Source of the DNA: Glycomyces niveus
GTDB lineage: Bacteria > Actinomycetota > Actinomycetes > Mycobacteriales > Micromonosporaceae
Assembly (NCBI RefSeq): GCF_017592475.1
Contig: NZ_JAGFNP010000014.1
Location: forward strand, 1-64,000
DNA: 64,000 nucleotides
Direction: 5' to 3'
Positions 25,667 to 34,790 of the stretch are shown one piece after another. The stretch's first letter is position 1; every line of letters begins with the position of its first letter. The translations under genes were made by a program, and so were the position numbers. The notes beneath the pieces were generated by a model, which saw nothing but the letters and a program-made list of their open reading frames with translations, was not told the DNA's origin and searched no databases.

Positions 25667-27225
25667 ACCTCCCCGTGAAATCCCTGATCGGTCGCGTACG
25701 GCGCTCCAAGCGGCTCACCGCCGCGGCCGGCGCCGCCGCAATCGCGACGCTCGCGGCGGCGGCCCTGGTCCTCGCGGTCCCGCCGTGGGCGGGTCTGGCA
25801 CTGGCCGCGCTCGCCCTCGCCGCGCTCGCGACCGCGGCGATCGTCGGGATCCGGGTGCTGCTGCGGCTGCACCGCGACCGCATCGCGGAAACGCTCATCA
25901 GCGACGACTTCGCTCCGCAAGTCGGCGGGGGGACCTCCGCCCGCCGCATCGCGAAGGCGCACGAAGCGCTCGTCGGTGGGTTCCCGGAGAGCGCACTGGA
26001 GATCGCCAAGGAGATCACCGCCGACGCAGGAGTGCCGGTCGATCGCCGCATCGACCTGATGCGCACGGTCCTCGACTGGTACCGCGACGACGAGCGGGCG
26101 CGTCGCGAAGGGCCGCGCCGGTCGCGGCTCGACGTCGTCGTGGTCTCGCATTTCGGCCTGCCCGGGGGGAACACCTCGGCGATCACCGCCGACATCCAGG
26201 CGTTCCTCGAACTCGGCCTCCGCGTCGGGCTGGTGCACCACCCGGTGTTCGACTGGCGTATCGACGCCCCCGTCAGCGAACGCGTCCTGCGGCTCGTCGA
26301 CGGGGAGCGCGTGCGGCTGCTCGGCCCGCACGACGAGGTCGAGTGCGACCTCGCGCTGGTGCGGCTCCCGACGGTCCTCGCCAAGCCGCTCGAATCACGG
26401 CCGACCGTCCACGCCCGGTCCACCGTGGTCATCGCGAACCAGACCCCGTTCCGTTTCTACGGTCCCGAAGGCCCGCGCGAGCAGGCCTGGGACATCGCCG
26501 CCGTCGAGGCCGGCCTGACGGCGTGGCTCGGCCCGCACACCTGGTACGCGGGCGGGCCTGCGGTGCAACGGATCCTCGAACGCCATCATGCGGACGCGTT
26601 CGCCGGGCTCGACCTCGCCGCGAAGCCATGGAACGAGTGCATCGACGCCGCCCAGTGGCGGCGTGGCGAGCCGCGCGTCCGCGACGGTCGCATCCGCATC
26701 GGGCGCCACTCCCGCGACCACCGCGTCAAGTGGCCCGAGGATGCCGCGACCCTGCGCCAGAGCTACCCCGAGGCCGACGGATTCGAGATCCACGTCCTCG
26801 GCGGCGCCGACACCCCCCGCCGACTGCTCGGCAGACTGCCCTCCAACTGGACCGTCCACCAGTTCGGCGCCGTGTCCTCGAGCGAGTTCCTGGCGGGCAT
26901 CGACGTCTTCTCGTACTACATCGCGAGCGACGGGGCCGAGGCGTTCGGCCGGGCCCCGCTGGAGGCCATGGCGGCCGGCGTTCCGGTGGTCATGGACCCG
27001 GTCTTCCAGCCGACATTCGGCGACGCCGCGCTCTACCGGGACCCGGCGGACGTCGAGTTCACTGCGCGGAAGCTCATGGACGACCCCGAGTGGTACGCCT
27101 CGCGGCAGCGCGCGGCGTGGGCGTTCGTCGAGAAGCACTGCTCGCCCCAGGCTCTGGCGAAGCGCTTGTCCCGCCACGGAGTCGGCGTCGAAGTCGTTGA
27201 ACCCCAAGGGCAGCCGTCGAGCTGA
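25663..27225 (+). CDS. GT4-like glycosyltransferase with N-terminal membrane helices (copy B)
   Basis: A 520-aa paralogue of copy A, starting with GTG inside the GTGA overlap, so the pair is translationally coupled. Two strong hydrophobic helices lie at about 20-65. The GT-B part has DVVVVSHFGLPGGNTSAITADI, IANQTPFRFYG, WLGPHTWYAGGP, RIGRHSRDHRVKWP and EAFGRAPLEAMAAGVPVVMDP. The HSRD signature and the E-x7-E motif are both present. It is probably one step in building a repeating glycan. Acceptor and donor are not known. Confidence 0.8.
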   Translation: MNLPVKSLIGRVRRSKRLTAAAGAAAIATLAAAALVLAVPPWAGLALAALALAALATAAIVGIRVLLRLHRDRIAETLISDDFAPQVGGGTSARRIAKAHEALVGGFPESALEIAKEITADAGVPVDRRIDLMRTVLDWYRDDERARREGPRRSRLDVVVVSHFGLPGGNTSAITADIQAFLELGLRVGLVHHPVFDWRIDAPVSERVLRLVDGERVRLLGPHDEVECDLALVRLPTVLAKPLESRPTVHARSTVVIANQTPFRFYGPEGPREQAWDIAAVEAGLTAWLGPHTWYAGGPAVQRILERHHADAFAGLDLAAKPWNECIDAAQWRRGEPRVRDGRIRIGRHSRDHRVKWPEDAATLRQSYPEADGFEIHVLGGADTPRRLLGRLPSNWTVHQFGAVSSSEFLAGIDVFSYYIASDGAEAFGRAPLEAMAAGVPVVMDPVFQPTFGDAALYRDPADVEFTARKLMDDPEWYASRQRAAWAFVEKHCSPQALAKRLSRHGVGVEVVEPQGQPSS

Positions 27226-27277
27226 GCCGCCTGGACCCTTCCCTGGGTTCGGTGTGGGCCCCGGTGGAGGCGGCGGC

Positions 27278-27287
27278 GACACGTGTC
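27278..27287. promoter_or_regulatory. 10-bp palindrome upstream of copy C
   Basis: GACACGTGTC lies 77 bases before copy C, six bases upstream of TACGCT (27293-27298). The same TACGCT occurs before the fusion gene (28594-28599). These may be -10-like elements; the palindrome may be a regulator site. Evidence is weak. Confidence 0.25.
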
Positions 27288-27363
27288 AGCGATACGCTCG
27301 CCTTCACCACGGTCCGCTCCTCCCTGCACGCGGAACCCCCGCCGTGGCGACGAGAGGAACGTG

Positions 27364-28506
27364 ATGACCCGATCCGGGGAACAGCTCCACCGGTCCGCAC
27401 GGCTACGCGGCACCGGTGGGGGCGACGCCGCTGAACGGGACTTCGACGTGGTGATCGTCTCCGATCTCATGCTGCCCGGCGGGACGACGGTCAGCAACGT
27501 CAGCGAGATCCGGCTCCTTGCGGCGAGCGGGAAGCGGGTCGGTCTCTTCCACCATCCGCGGCGGGACTACGACCCGCCGCGTCCGATCAACCCGAAGGTC
27601 CAGGAGCTCGTGGACGGCCGCGACGTTGCCTGGGTCGAACCCGATGCGAAGGTCGCCTGCGACCTGCTGCTCATGCGGTTCCCGCCGTTCGCGTCCCGCC
27701 TCGGCGGCGAACTCCCCTGCATCGACGCGAAGCGGAAACTCCTCGTCGTCAACCAGACGCCGCTGACGCACTACGACACCGAGGAACGGGGCGCAGAGGT
27801 CTGGGACGTCGCCGGCGTCCACGCCAACCTGTCCGAATGGATCGGCGACCACGAGTGGATCGCCGCCGGGCCCCGGGTCCGGGACGCCCTCCTCACCCAC
27901 CACGCCGGGGCGATGCGGGGAGTGACGCTCGCGGACTGGTACTGGTACCCCATCATCGACACCGCCGACCTGCCGACGCGGCCCGACCGTGCCGCCTCCC
28001 GACCGGTGCGGATAGGACGCCACTCCAGGGACGACATCACCAAATGGCCCGCTTCCGCCGACACCCTCAGGTCCTGCTACCCCGCGGACTCGGCGTTCGA
28101 GGTGCACGTGCTCGGCGGCGCGGTCGCCCCGCGACGCATCCTCGGCGGCCTGCCCGCGAACTGGACGGTCCACCCCTTCGACGCGCTCACACCGGGGCAG
28201 TTCCTCCCTGGGCTCGACTTCTTCGTGTACTACCCCGAGCCCTCCATGCTGGAGGCGTTCGGCATGGCCCCCGCGGAGGCGATGGCCGCAGGGGTCCCCA
28301 CTGTGCTGCCGCCGATCTTCGAGCCGCTGTTCGGGGAGGGCGCCCTGTACGCCGAACCCGGCCGCGTGAGGAGCCTGCTCCTCGAACTGGCGGACGACCC
28401 GGAACGGTACGCGCAGGCGCAGCGGCGCGGGCCGGCCGTGATCCGCGAGCGGTTCGGATGCGACGCCCACCGCGCGCGCTTCGCGGCGATGGGCGTTGCG
28501 CTCTGA
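27364..28506 (+). CDS. GT4-like glycosyltransferase, soluble form (copy C)
   Basis: A 380-aa paralogue of copies A and B lacking the N-terminal membrane helices. The start ATG (MTRSGEQLHRS) follows GAGAGGAA. Motifs in order: DVVIVSDLMLPGGTTVSNVSEI, LVVNQTPLTHYD, VHANLSEWIGDHEWIAAGP, RIGRHSRDDITKWP, EAFGMAPAEAMAAGVPTVLPP. It keeps HSRD and E-x7-E, so catalysis should be intact. It begins 138 bases after copy B and may have its own promoter. Without helices it may act in a complex with the membrane-bound copies. Confidence 0.8.
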   Translation: MTRSGEQLHRSARLRGTGGGDAAERDFDVVIVSDLMLPGGTTVSNVSEIRLLAASGKRVGLFHHPRRDYDPPRPINPKVQELVDGRDVAWVEPDAKVACDLLLMRFPPFASRLGGELPCIDAKRKLLVVNQTPLTHYDTEERGAEVWDVAGVHANLSEWIGDHEWIAAGPRVRDALLTHHAGAMRGVTLADWYWYPIIDTADLPTRPDRAASRPVRIGRHSRDDITKWPASADTLRSCYPADSAFEVHVLGGAVAPRRILGGLPANWTVHPFDALTPGQFLPGLDFFVYYPEPSMLEAFGMAPAEAMAAGVPTVLPPIFEPLFGEGALYAEPGRVRSLLLELADDPERYAQAQRRGPAVIRERFGCDAHRARFAAMGVAL

Positions 28507-28687
28507 CGAGCGGCCCGTGACGAGCGCCGCGTGACGGCCCCCGCTCGGCGTCAGTCCGGACACTGTGGTCCGCGAACCACCGCCCTGACCCGGTACGCTG
28601 GTCGTCACCCGGTCGGGGAGACTCGAAGGGTCAGACCCGCGATCCGCGACACCTCGCCCCGTCGCCGACGCCCCTCGGAAGGACGCC

Positions 28688-31159
28688 ATGCCCCCCATCG
28701 ACGACCCGTCGGACCGTGATGCGGTGCTCAGGTCGAACCTGCGCCAGCTCCGGCGCGGCCGCATCAGCAACCGCGCCGTCGTCGCCTCCGTGCTCCGTTC
28801 GGGCTCCCGCGAGGCGCGCCACCTCCTCGCGTTCCGGGCGGTCAACCCCCACCTGCCGCTCGAGGCGATCGCCGACGCCGCCGCAGACCCCGCGGCGCTG
28901 AACGGGCACAAGATCGATGTGAACTGGATGGCGGCGCTCGCGAGGGTCCACCTCCTCGGCAACACCAGCCGCGAGGACCAGCTCCTCGGCCTGCGACTCT
29001 TCGACCTGCTCCTGGAGCATCACCCCGAGCACAAGATCGCGAAGCGCGACAAGGAGATTCACCTCCAGGCCACGGGTGCCCTCGGCTCCCGTGAACGCGC
29101 CGTGGAGCTGCTGGAACGCTATGCGGACGTGCACCCCGAGATCGCGTACGCCGTGCGCGCCGACCTCGCCAACCCGTGGACCGCCCGCGGGTCCGAAGCG
29201 GCGTGGCTGCCCGGATTCGACGCGCTCTTCCCGGCCCCCGCGATCCGCTTCACCGACGACCCGGCCAAGGCCCCCTTCGACCGCATCGCCGTCGACCCCC
29301 TGCCCGCGGTGGACGCCGCCGAGACGATCGCGGTGATGGTCACCTGCTTCAAACCCGACGAGACGATCCTGACCGCGATCACCTCGATCCTCGGGCAGAC
29401 CTGGCGAAACCTCGAAGTGCTGCTCGTCGACGACGGGTCGGGCGACGAATACTCCGGACTACTCGAACGCTGCGCCGGACTCGACCCGCGGGTGAAGGTG
29501 ATCCGATCGCCGGAGAACCGCGGCACCTACCACTGCCGCAACCTCGCCCTCGACGCCACCGACGCGCCATTCGTCACCACTCACGACTCCGACGACTGGA
29601 TGCACCCGCGGCGGCTCGAACTCCAGGTCGCTCCGCTGCTCGCGGACGACGCACTCGTCGGCACCGGCTCCGACTGCGTGTTCACGACCGATCGGCTCGA
29701 ACTCAACCGGGTCGGGCGCCTCCACCGGTCGCTGTGCACCGCCGCGTTGCTGTACCGCCGCGAACGGGTGCTGGCGCGACTGGGCTATATGGACGCCGTG
29801 CGCAAGGCCGCTGACACCGAGTACTTCCGGCGCATGGTCGCGGCGTTCGGCGCGGCGGCGTTCACGCACCTGGAGCAGAACCTCACCCTGGTGCGGACCA
29901 GGTCCGACTCCCTTTCCGGCGGCGATTTCCGGGCCGGCTGGATCCACCCGGCGCGGGCGGTCTACCGCTCCTCGTACGAGGCCTGGCACCGCTCGATCGC
30001 CGCCGGGGACGCCTCGCCGTACCTCCCGCGCGGCGAACGCGGCCCGTTCTACGCGCCCCGCCAGTTCCGCCTGGCGCCACCGGAGCCGGAGTCCTACGAC
30101 GTCGTGTTCGCGGCCGACCTCACGTCGACCGGCACACCGCGCATCTCGTTCCTCAACGACCTGCGGGCGTGCGTCAGCGCCGGGCTCAAGGCGGGCGTCA
30201 TGCACCTGCCCACGCTGCGGTTCGCCGATATCCGCCGGCAGCCGCTGCTCGGGCCGGTCCAGGACCTCCTGAACGCGGGGCGGATCGCGCACGTGACCCT
30301 CGAGGACCAGGTCGACATCGGCCTGCTCGTGGTGCGCAACCCCTCGGCCGTCCAGTATCCGCCCGACACGGTGTGCAAGGCGCGCATCAGCCGCGTCGTG
30401 CTGCTCGCCGGTTCCTCACCCGCCGCTCCTTTCGGGGAGCTGCGCTACGACCCGTCCACATGCGAGGCGTTCGCCGAACGGCTCTTCGGACGGACCCCCA
30501 CCTGGTTCTGCCGCAATGACGCCGTCCAGGGGGCGCTGCGCTTCCTCGGCGCCACCTCGGACCGCATCGCCGCCGAGATCCTGCCCGAGGTGGTCCTGAG
30601 CGCCGGTCCGCCCCGCTCGGGCTTCCGCGCGGCGCTGCCCGTCATGGGCCGCTTCGACTTCACCGAAGGGCACCGCTCCTGGCCGTCCGACCCGGCGGCC
30701 CTCGCCGACGCGTATCCGTCCGACCTCGGCGTGGACGTGCGCTTCATGGGGAGCCTCACGGTCCCGCTGGAGCGGCTCGGACGGACCCGGCTCCCGGCGA
30801 ACTGGACCCGGTTCGGCCTCGACCCGGCCGAGGTGCGGAGCTTCCTGCATCAGATCGACTTCTTCGCGTGCTTCCCGCAGGAGGACGTGGCGTCGATCCC
30901 GCCCGCCGAGGTGCTGGAGGCACTGGCGGCGGGGTGCGTGGTCCTGATGCCGCCGCGCCTGCGCGACGCGTTCGGCGAAGGTCCCGTGTACTGCGAGCCC
31001 TCCGAGGTACTGGACGTGATCGCGGAGTTCCACGCCGACCCACAGCGGTTCGCGGAGTATTCCAGGAAGATCCAGCAGGCGACGTTCGAGCGGCACGGCC
31101 CGGCGGACTTCGCCGCGACCCTGCGCCGCCTCGCCCGAGTCCTGATCCCCGCCCACTGA
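28688..31159 (+). CDS. bifunctional GT2 / GT4-like fusion glycosyltransferase
   Basis: An 823-aa protein joining the two kinds of enzyme that are separate in the preceding genes. Residues about 1-210 are helix-rich as in the GT2 gene. Residues about 215-440 are GT2: AVMVTCFKPDETILTAITSI, LLVDDGSG, GTYHCRNLAL, HDSDDW. Residues about 475-820 match the GT4-like copies, starting SYDVVFAADLTSTGTP and ending with the AEVLEALAAGCVVLMPPRLRDAFGEGPVYCEP segment. In this half the HSRD signature is replaced by MGRFDFTEGHRSWP and the first glutamate region is altered, so the second active site may be changed or inactive. GGAAGGA precedes the ATG. No membrane helix is obvious. Confidence 0.8.
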   Translation: MPPIDDPSDRDAVLRSNLRQLRRGRISNRAVVASVLRSGSREARHLLAFRAVNPHLPLEAIADAAADPAALNGHKIDVNWMAALARVHLLGNTSREDQLLGLRLFDLLLEHHPEHKIAKRDKEIHLQATGALGSRERAVELLERYADVHPEIAYAVRADLANPWTARGSEAAWLPGFDALFPAPAIRFTDDPAKAPFDRIAVDPLPAVDAAETIAVMVTCFKPDETILTAITSILGQTWRNLEVLLVDDGSGDEYSGLLERCAGLDPRVKVIRSPENRGTYHCRNLALDATDAPFVTTHDSDDWMHPRRLELQVAPLLADDALVGTGSDCVFTTDRLELNRVGRLHRSLCTAALLYRRERVLARLGYMDAVRKAADTEYFRRMVAAFGAAAFTHLEQNLTLVRTRSDSLSGGDFRAGWIHPARAVYRSSYEAWHRSIAAGDASPYLPRGERGPFYAPRQFRLAPPEPESYDVVFAADLTSTGTPRISFLNDLRACVSAGLKAGVMHLPTLRFADIRRQPLLGPVQDLLNAGRIAHVTLEDQVDIGLLVVRNPSAVQYPPDTVCKARISRVVLLAGSSPAAPFGELRYDPSTCEAFAERLFGRTPTWFCRNDAVQGALRFLGATSDRIAAEILPEVVLSAGPPRSGFRAALPVMGRFDFTEGHRSWPSDPAALADAYPSDLGVDVRFMGSLTVPLERLGRTRLPANWTRFGLDPAEVRSFLHQIDFFACFPQEDVASIPPAEVLEALAAGCVVLMPPRLRDAFGEGPVYCEPSEVLDVIAEFHADPQRFAEYSRKIQQATFERHGPADFAATLRRLARVLIPAH

Positions 31160-31180
31160 CACACCATCTCAGGAGCAACA

Positions 31181-31615
31181 ATGTCCAAGCCCCGCAACGG
31201 GTCCCGTTCGACGCCGCGCCAGGTCGCGGGACTGCTCGCCGTAGCCGCCCTCATCGCGGCCGGTACGGCGGCGGTCCTGCTCGACCGGGGCGATCTCGCC
31301 TTGGCCACACTGGTCGTCGCGAACGGGCTGGTGCTGGCGGTGCTGCTGCGGCTCCATCGCGGTGCGGCCCGAAGCGGCGACGTGGGCTCCCTCGCCGCTC
31401 AGGTGCGCGAGCTCGGCGAGGGCGTCGCGCGTCTCGGGCAAGAGGTCGATGCGCTGCGTGAACGGGCCGAGTTCTCCGATCAGCGGCTGCTGGCGGTCGT
31501 CGAGAAGGAGCGGCTCGCCGCCGAAGAGCGTCACCGCGAACTCCTGCGATCGCTCGGAAGGTCCGGACACGACGACGCCGCGCCCCCGGAAGACCAGGTG
31601 CGCGGCGTGCGTTAA
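31181..31615 (+). CDS. small membrane protein with C-terminal coiled coil
   Basis: A 144-aa protein with two hydrophobic helices at about 14-33 and 39-57, followed by a heptad-rich stretch (about 68-122, LAAQVRELGEGVARLGQEVDAL and on) and a charged tail. AGGAG lies 5 bases before the ATG, and the gene is 21 bases behind the fusion glycosyltransferase, so it is in the same transcript. It could be a scaffold, chain-length partner or membrane anchor for the glycosyltransferases. No family recognised. Confidence 0.7.
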   Translation: MSKPRNGSRSTPRQVAGLLAVAALIAAGTAAVLLDRGDLALATLVVANGLVLAVLLRLHRGAARSGDVGSLAAQVRELGEGVARLGQEVDALRERAEFSDQRLLAVVEKERLAAEERHRELLRSLGRSGHDDAAPPEDQVRGVR

Positions 31616-31624
31616 GGCTGCGGC

Positions 31625-32209
31625 TCAGGCGTTCCACGTCTCCGGGATCGGCAGCGACTCGGCAAGCGTCATGCAGGCGGTCTGCACGGCCTGGCCGCCA
31701 CCGCCGTCGCCCCACTGGCACGACAGCTCAATGAGGTGGCGACCGGAGAACAGGTAGTAGTAGTGCCCTTCGACGAAGCCGCCCGCGTTCTCGGCATAGT
31801 AGTAGCGGTGCAGGCCCTGCTCGCGGTGCACGAGGGCGTCGCGGTAGTTGTCGGCCCGCGAGGTGTTCCCCAGTTCGGCGTCATGGGGCTGGACAAGCGC
31901 GATCTGCGCGGCGCGGTCGGCGTCCGCGGCGTCTTCGGGCAGGTAGTACGAGCTCACGATGATCTGGTCCGACTCGCCGCCGCCCGTGAGCTGGAAGACC
32001 TGGTCCAGGTAGTCGGGGGAGACGTGGTGGGCGCGCTCGGCGCCGGCGACGGCCTCGAAGCCCGTGGGCGCGGTGATCTGGAGCTCGTAGGGGGTTTCAG
32101 GGGCGGCCGAGGCGGGGGCGGTGGTCGCGCCGTCGCCGCTGGGGTCGTTCGACGTTGTGCAGCCGGCCCCGAGGACGAGCACTCCGGCCAGCACGATCAA
32201 TCGCTTCAT
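31625..32209 (-). CDS. lipoprotein of unknown function
   Basis: A 194-aa exported lipoprotein. The N terminus MKRLIVLAGVLVLGAGC shows a clear lipobox with Cys17, followed by a Ser/Thr/Ala/Pro linker and a domain of about 150 residues (YELQITAPTGFEAVAGAE onward). Its sequence is rich in Tyr near YYYAENAGGFVEGHYYYLFSG. Two later cysteines (LSCQWG and QTACM) could pair. I chose this ATG because only it gives a lipoprotein signal; the open frame runs 48 codons further. It converges on the coiled-coil gene and lies 106 bases downstream of the acyltransferase gene on the same strand. Confidence 0.72.
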   Translation of the reverse strand: MKRLIVLAGVLVLGAGCTTSNDPSGDGATTAPASAAPETPYELQITAPTGFEAVAGAERAHHVSPDYLDQVFQLTGGGESDQIIVSSYYLPEDAADADRAAQIALVQPHDAELGNTSRADNYRDALVHREQGLHRYYYAENAGGFVEGHYYYLFSGRHLIELSCQWGDGGGGQAVQTACMTLAESLPIPETWNA

Positions 32210-32315
32210 GGTGAACTCAGGTCTCCGTGTGTGTTCCAGGGGATCTCTCGGGTCCGCTCCATCGTATAGCACCCCCGCAGGGGCGCGGTGTCCGCGAAGC
32301 GCCGCGCATCCGGGG

Positions 32316-34574
32316 TCAGAGCTGGGGCAGCGCCGCCTCGAGCACGTCCGCAAGGGACGCCGCGTACGGCGTCGCCATGTGGTGCGTGTCGCGGTACACG
32401 AGCAGGTCCCCGACGACGACCGGGCACTGCTCGTCGACGCAGAACCATTTGCTCGTGTCGATGACGTTGGCGCCGATCCCCTGCTGCACTTCGATACCGA
32501 CCTCGCGCCGCTCGGTGAACTTGATCCCGTAGTCGTCGTTGCACTCTGCCAGCGGGTGCAGCGAGACGCAGTCCGCCGCTGACAGATCGAAGCTCCACGG
32601 CGTGTCGGCGAGCGCTGCCACCTTGGTCGAGTCGGGCATCGACTCCAGTGTCTCAGTCCAGCCGTTGCGCCAGCGGCCGAGCCCGCCGCCCTCGCTCGCG
32701 TCGACCACCGACGCGGCGTCGGAACCGGCGATCACGATCAGCGCGGGCGGCGCTGCGGCCAGCTCTTCGAACACCTTCTCGCGCCAGTCGGCGCATTCGG
32801 TGTACTCCCGGTCGAGCGAGGAGTTGTCTACGGCGACCGAGACGGGCGTGCAGGCGCTCTTGGTGCGCGGCACGAGCTTCCAGCCGTTTTCGACAGCGAG
32901 GGACTCCAGCGCCGGGAACCACTGCGCCGCATGGGAGTCACCGAACAGGTAGACGGCGGTCGCCGACTCGGTGTCGCCGTAGACGCAGTCGTCGGGCAGC
33001 TCGACCTCGTCGGTGCCCAGGTGGCAGCCGTCCGCGTAGATCACCGGCTCGTCCTTCGTCACGTCGGCGAGCGCCGGAGTGAGCTGCGCCGGGGCCTCGG
33101 TAACCGTCAGCGCGTCTCTGAGCTGCTGCTCGATGTGCGCGTCGTCGACGGCCTGCTCGATGGCGCCGAGGTCCACCGGGTCCTGCTCCTCGGGGACCTT
33201 CGAATAGACGGTCGTGAACGCGAGCAGCACGGCGAGGCCGATCATGGAGCAGAGCACGCCCGCTCCGATGCCGGGCACGGGGCGCGCCATCAGCTTCGCC
33301 TTCCGGAACGGCTCCTCGATGTACTGGTACGAGAACTGCGCCACCGCGACCGCTCCGATGAGGAGCATCACGTTGAGCACGAGGCTCTGGTCGGCGCCGA
33401 CGGCGAGCGGGACGAGGATGAGGATCGGCCAGTGCCACAAGTAGAGGCTGTAGGAGATCTTGCCGACGAACTGGAACGGCCCGGTGCCGAGCAGTGACGA
33501 AACCGGGTTCCCGCCTGCGGATGAACCCGCGATGATCACCAGTGCGGTGCCGGTGACGGGGACGAGCGCGGTGTAACCGGGGAACGGCGTCGCGTCCGTG
33601 TAGAACACGCCCGAGGCGATGATCGCCGCGAGGCCGACGATGCCGAGGACCCAGGCGAGGTACTTCGGTGTGCGCTTCAGCGTGGGCAGGGCGATCGCGA
33701 GGAGCGCTCCGGCTGCGAGCTCCCAAGCGCGCGTGTGCGCACCGTAGTAGGCGACGGGCTGGGACTGCTGGGTGACGTACACCGAGAGGACCAGGCTGAC
33801 CACGAGGATGCCCGCCGCGAAGGCGGTAGCGGCGGGAATGAGGCGGTCGGGGCGGCGCTTCACGAGCAGGAGCAGGCCGAGCAGCAGCAGGGGCCAGACG
33901 ACGTAGAACTGCTCTTCCACCGCGAGGGACCAGAACTGCTGGAAGGGCGAGGGCATCTGGTCGGCGTTGAGGTACTCGGTCTCCTGCGCGATGAAGCGGT
34001 AGTTGACCACATAGACGATCACGGTGAAGGCGTCTTGGAGGACCGCTTCGAGGCGGGTGATCGGGAACCACAGCCAGGCGCCGATGATGGTCGCGGTCGT
34101 GACGGCGCTGGCGGCGGGGAGGATGCGGCGGGCGCGGCGGGCGTAGAAACCGGCGATGGAGATGTTGCCGGTGTCGTAGACCTCCTTCACCAGCAGCGAG
34201 GTGATGAGGAAGCCGGAGAGCACGAAGAAGACGTCGACGCCGACGTAGCCGCCTGCGGCGAAGCCGAAGCCCGCGTGGGAGAGCAGCACGAGGGTGACCG
34301 CGATGGCACGCAGGCCTTGGATGTCGGGACGGAAGCCCATGCCCTCCCGGCGGGGCCGGGCCGCGGGGCGGGCCGGGGCCGGGCCGGTGGGTCCCGCTTC
34401 AGCTGCGGGCGGCATGGGCGGGCGGAACGCGGGACGGACCGGGTACGGGCTGGGCGCGGTGCGGGGCGGGGCGGTCGCGGCGGCGATCGTGGGCAGGTGG
34501 AGGGTCTCCTCGTTGACACCGTTCCCGGCTGCGGCTCGGGGCTGGGGCGGCCCGGGGGGCTGGGGCGAGGTCAT
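32316..34574 (-). CDS. AT3 acyltransferase with fused SGNH domain (OafA/YrhL type)
   Basis: A 752-aa membrane enzyme that O-acylates extracellular glycans. Residues 1-80 are Pro/Ala-rich and cytoplasmic. Residues about 85-440 are the acyltransferase-3 domain with about 10-11 helices: FRPDIQGLRAIAVTLVLLSH, where the final His is catalytic in the family, and GGYVGVDVFFVLSGFLI. Residues about 520-752 are an SGNH domain with YLFGDSHAAQW (nucleophile Ser) and a late DTHHMATPYA (Asp/His). The second domain transfers the acyl group to sugar. The long Pro-rich start is unusual. ATG chosen for MTSPQPPGPP with GGAG 11 bases upstream. In this locus it probably decorates the exported polymer. Confidence 0.9.
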   Translation of the reverse strand: MTSPQPPGPPQPRAAAGNGVNEETLHLPTIAAATAPPRTAPSPYPVRPAFRPPMPPAAEAGPTGPAPARPAARPRREGMGFRPDIQGLRAIAVTLVLLSHAGFGFAAGGYVGVDVFFVLSGFLITSLLVKEVYDTGNISIAGFYARRARRILPAASAVTTATIIGAWLWFPITRLEAVLQDAFTVIVYVVNYRFIAQETEYLNADQMPSPFQQFWSLAVEEQFYVVWPLLLLGLLLLVKRRPDRLIPAATAFAAGILVVSLVLSVYVTQQSQPVAYYGAHTRAWELAAGALLAIALPTLKRTPKYLAWVLGIVGLAAIIASGVFYTDATPFPGYTALVPVTGTALVIIAGSSAGGNPVSSLLGTGPFQFVGKISYSLYLWHWPILILVPLAVGADQSLVLNVMLLIGAVAVAQFSYQYIEEPFRKAKLMARPVPGIGAGVLCSMIGLAVLLAFTTVYSKVPEEQDPVDLGAIEQAVDDAHIEQQLRDALTVTEAPAQLTPALADVTKDEPVIYADGCHLGTDEVELPDDCVYGDTESATAVYLFGDSHAAQWFPALESLAVENGWKLVPRTKSACTPVSVAVDNSSLDREYTECADWREKVFEELAAAPPALIVIAGSDAASVVDASEGGGLGRWRNGWTETLESMPDSTKVAALADTPWSFDLSAADCVSLHPLAECNDDYGIKFTERREVGIEVQQGIGANVIDTSKWFCVDEQCPVVVGDLLVYRDTHHMATPYAASLADVLEAALPQL

Positions 34575-34745
34575 GGTGCAGATTCTCCGTCTAGGGGTGC
34601 CGGGCGCGTCGAGTCGCCCCATACTAGGCGTTCTGTCCCCGTCCGGCGGGCCGGTGTGAGCGGCCGGTCGGTTCGGGCACATGGGGAGGGACCGCGAGTC
34701 TCCCCATCGTACCGAGGGAAGTCCGGTGGGGCCGTACCGAGCAGC

Positions 34746-34784
34746 GCCGCGGCCCCGACCTATAGAACAGGTCGGGGCCGCGGC
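34746..34784 (-). terminator. terminator after the ABC permease, 16-bp stem
   Basis: GCCGCGGCCCCGACCT, 7-base loop, exact complement, starting 7 bases after the permease stop. It separates the three-gene permease operon from the acyltransferase gene. Confidence 0.8.
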
Positions 34785-34790
34785 GGTTCG

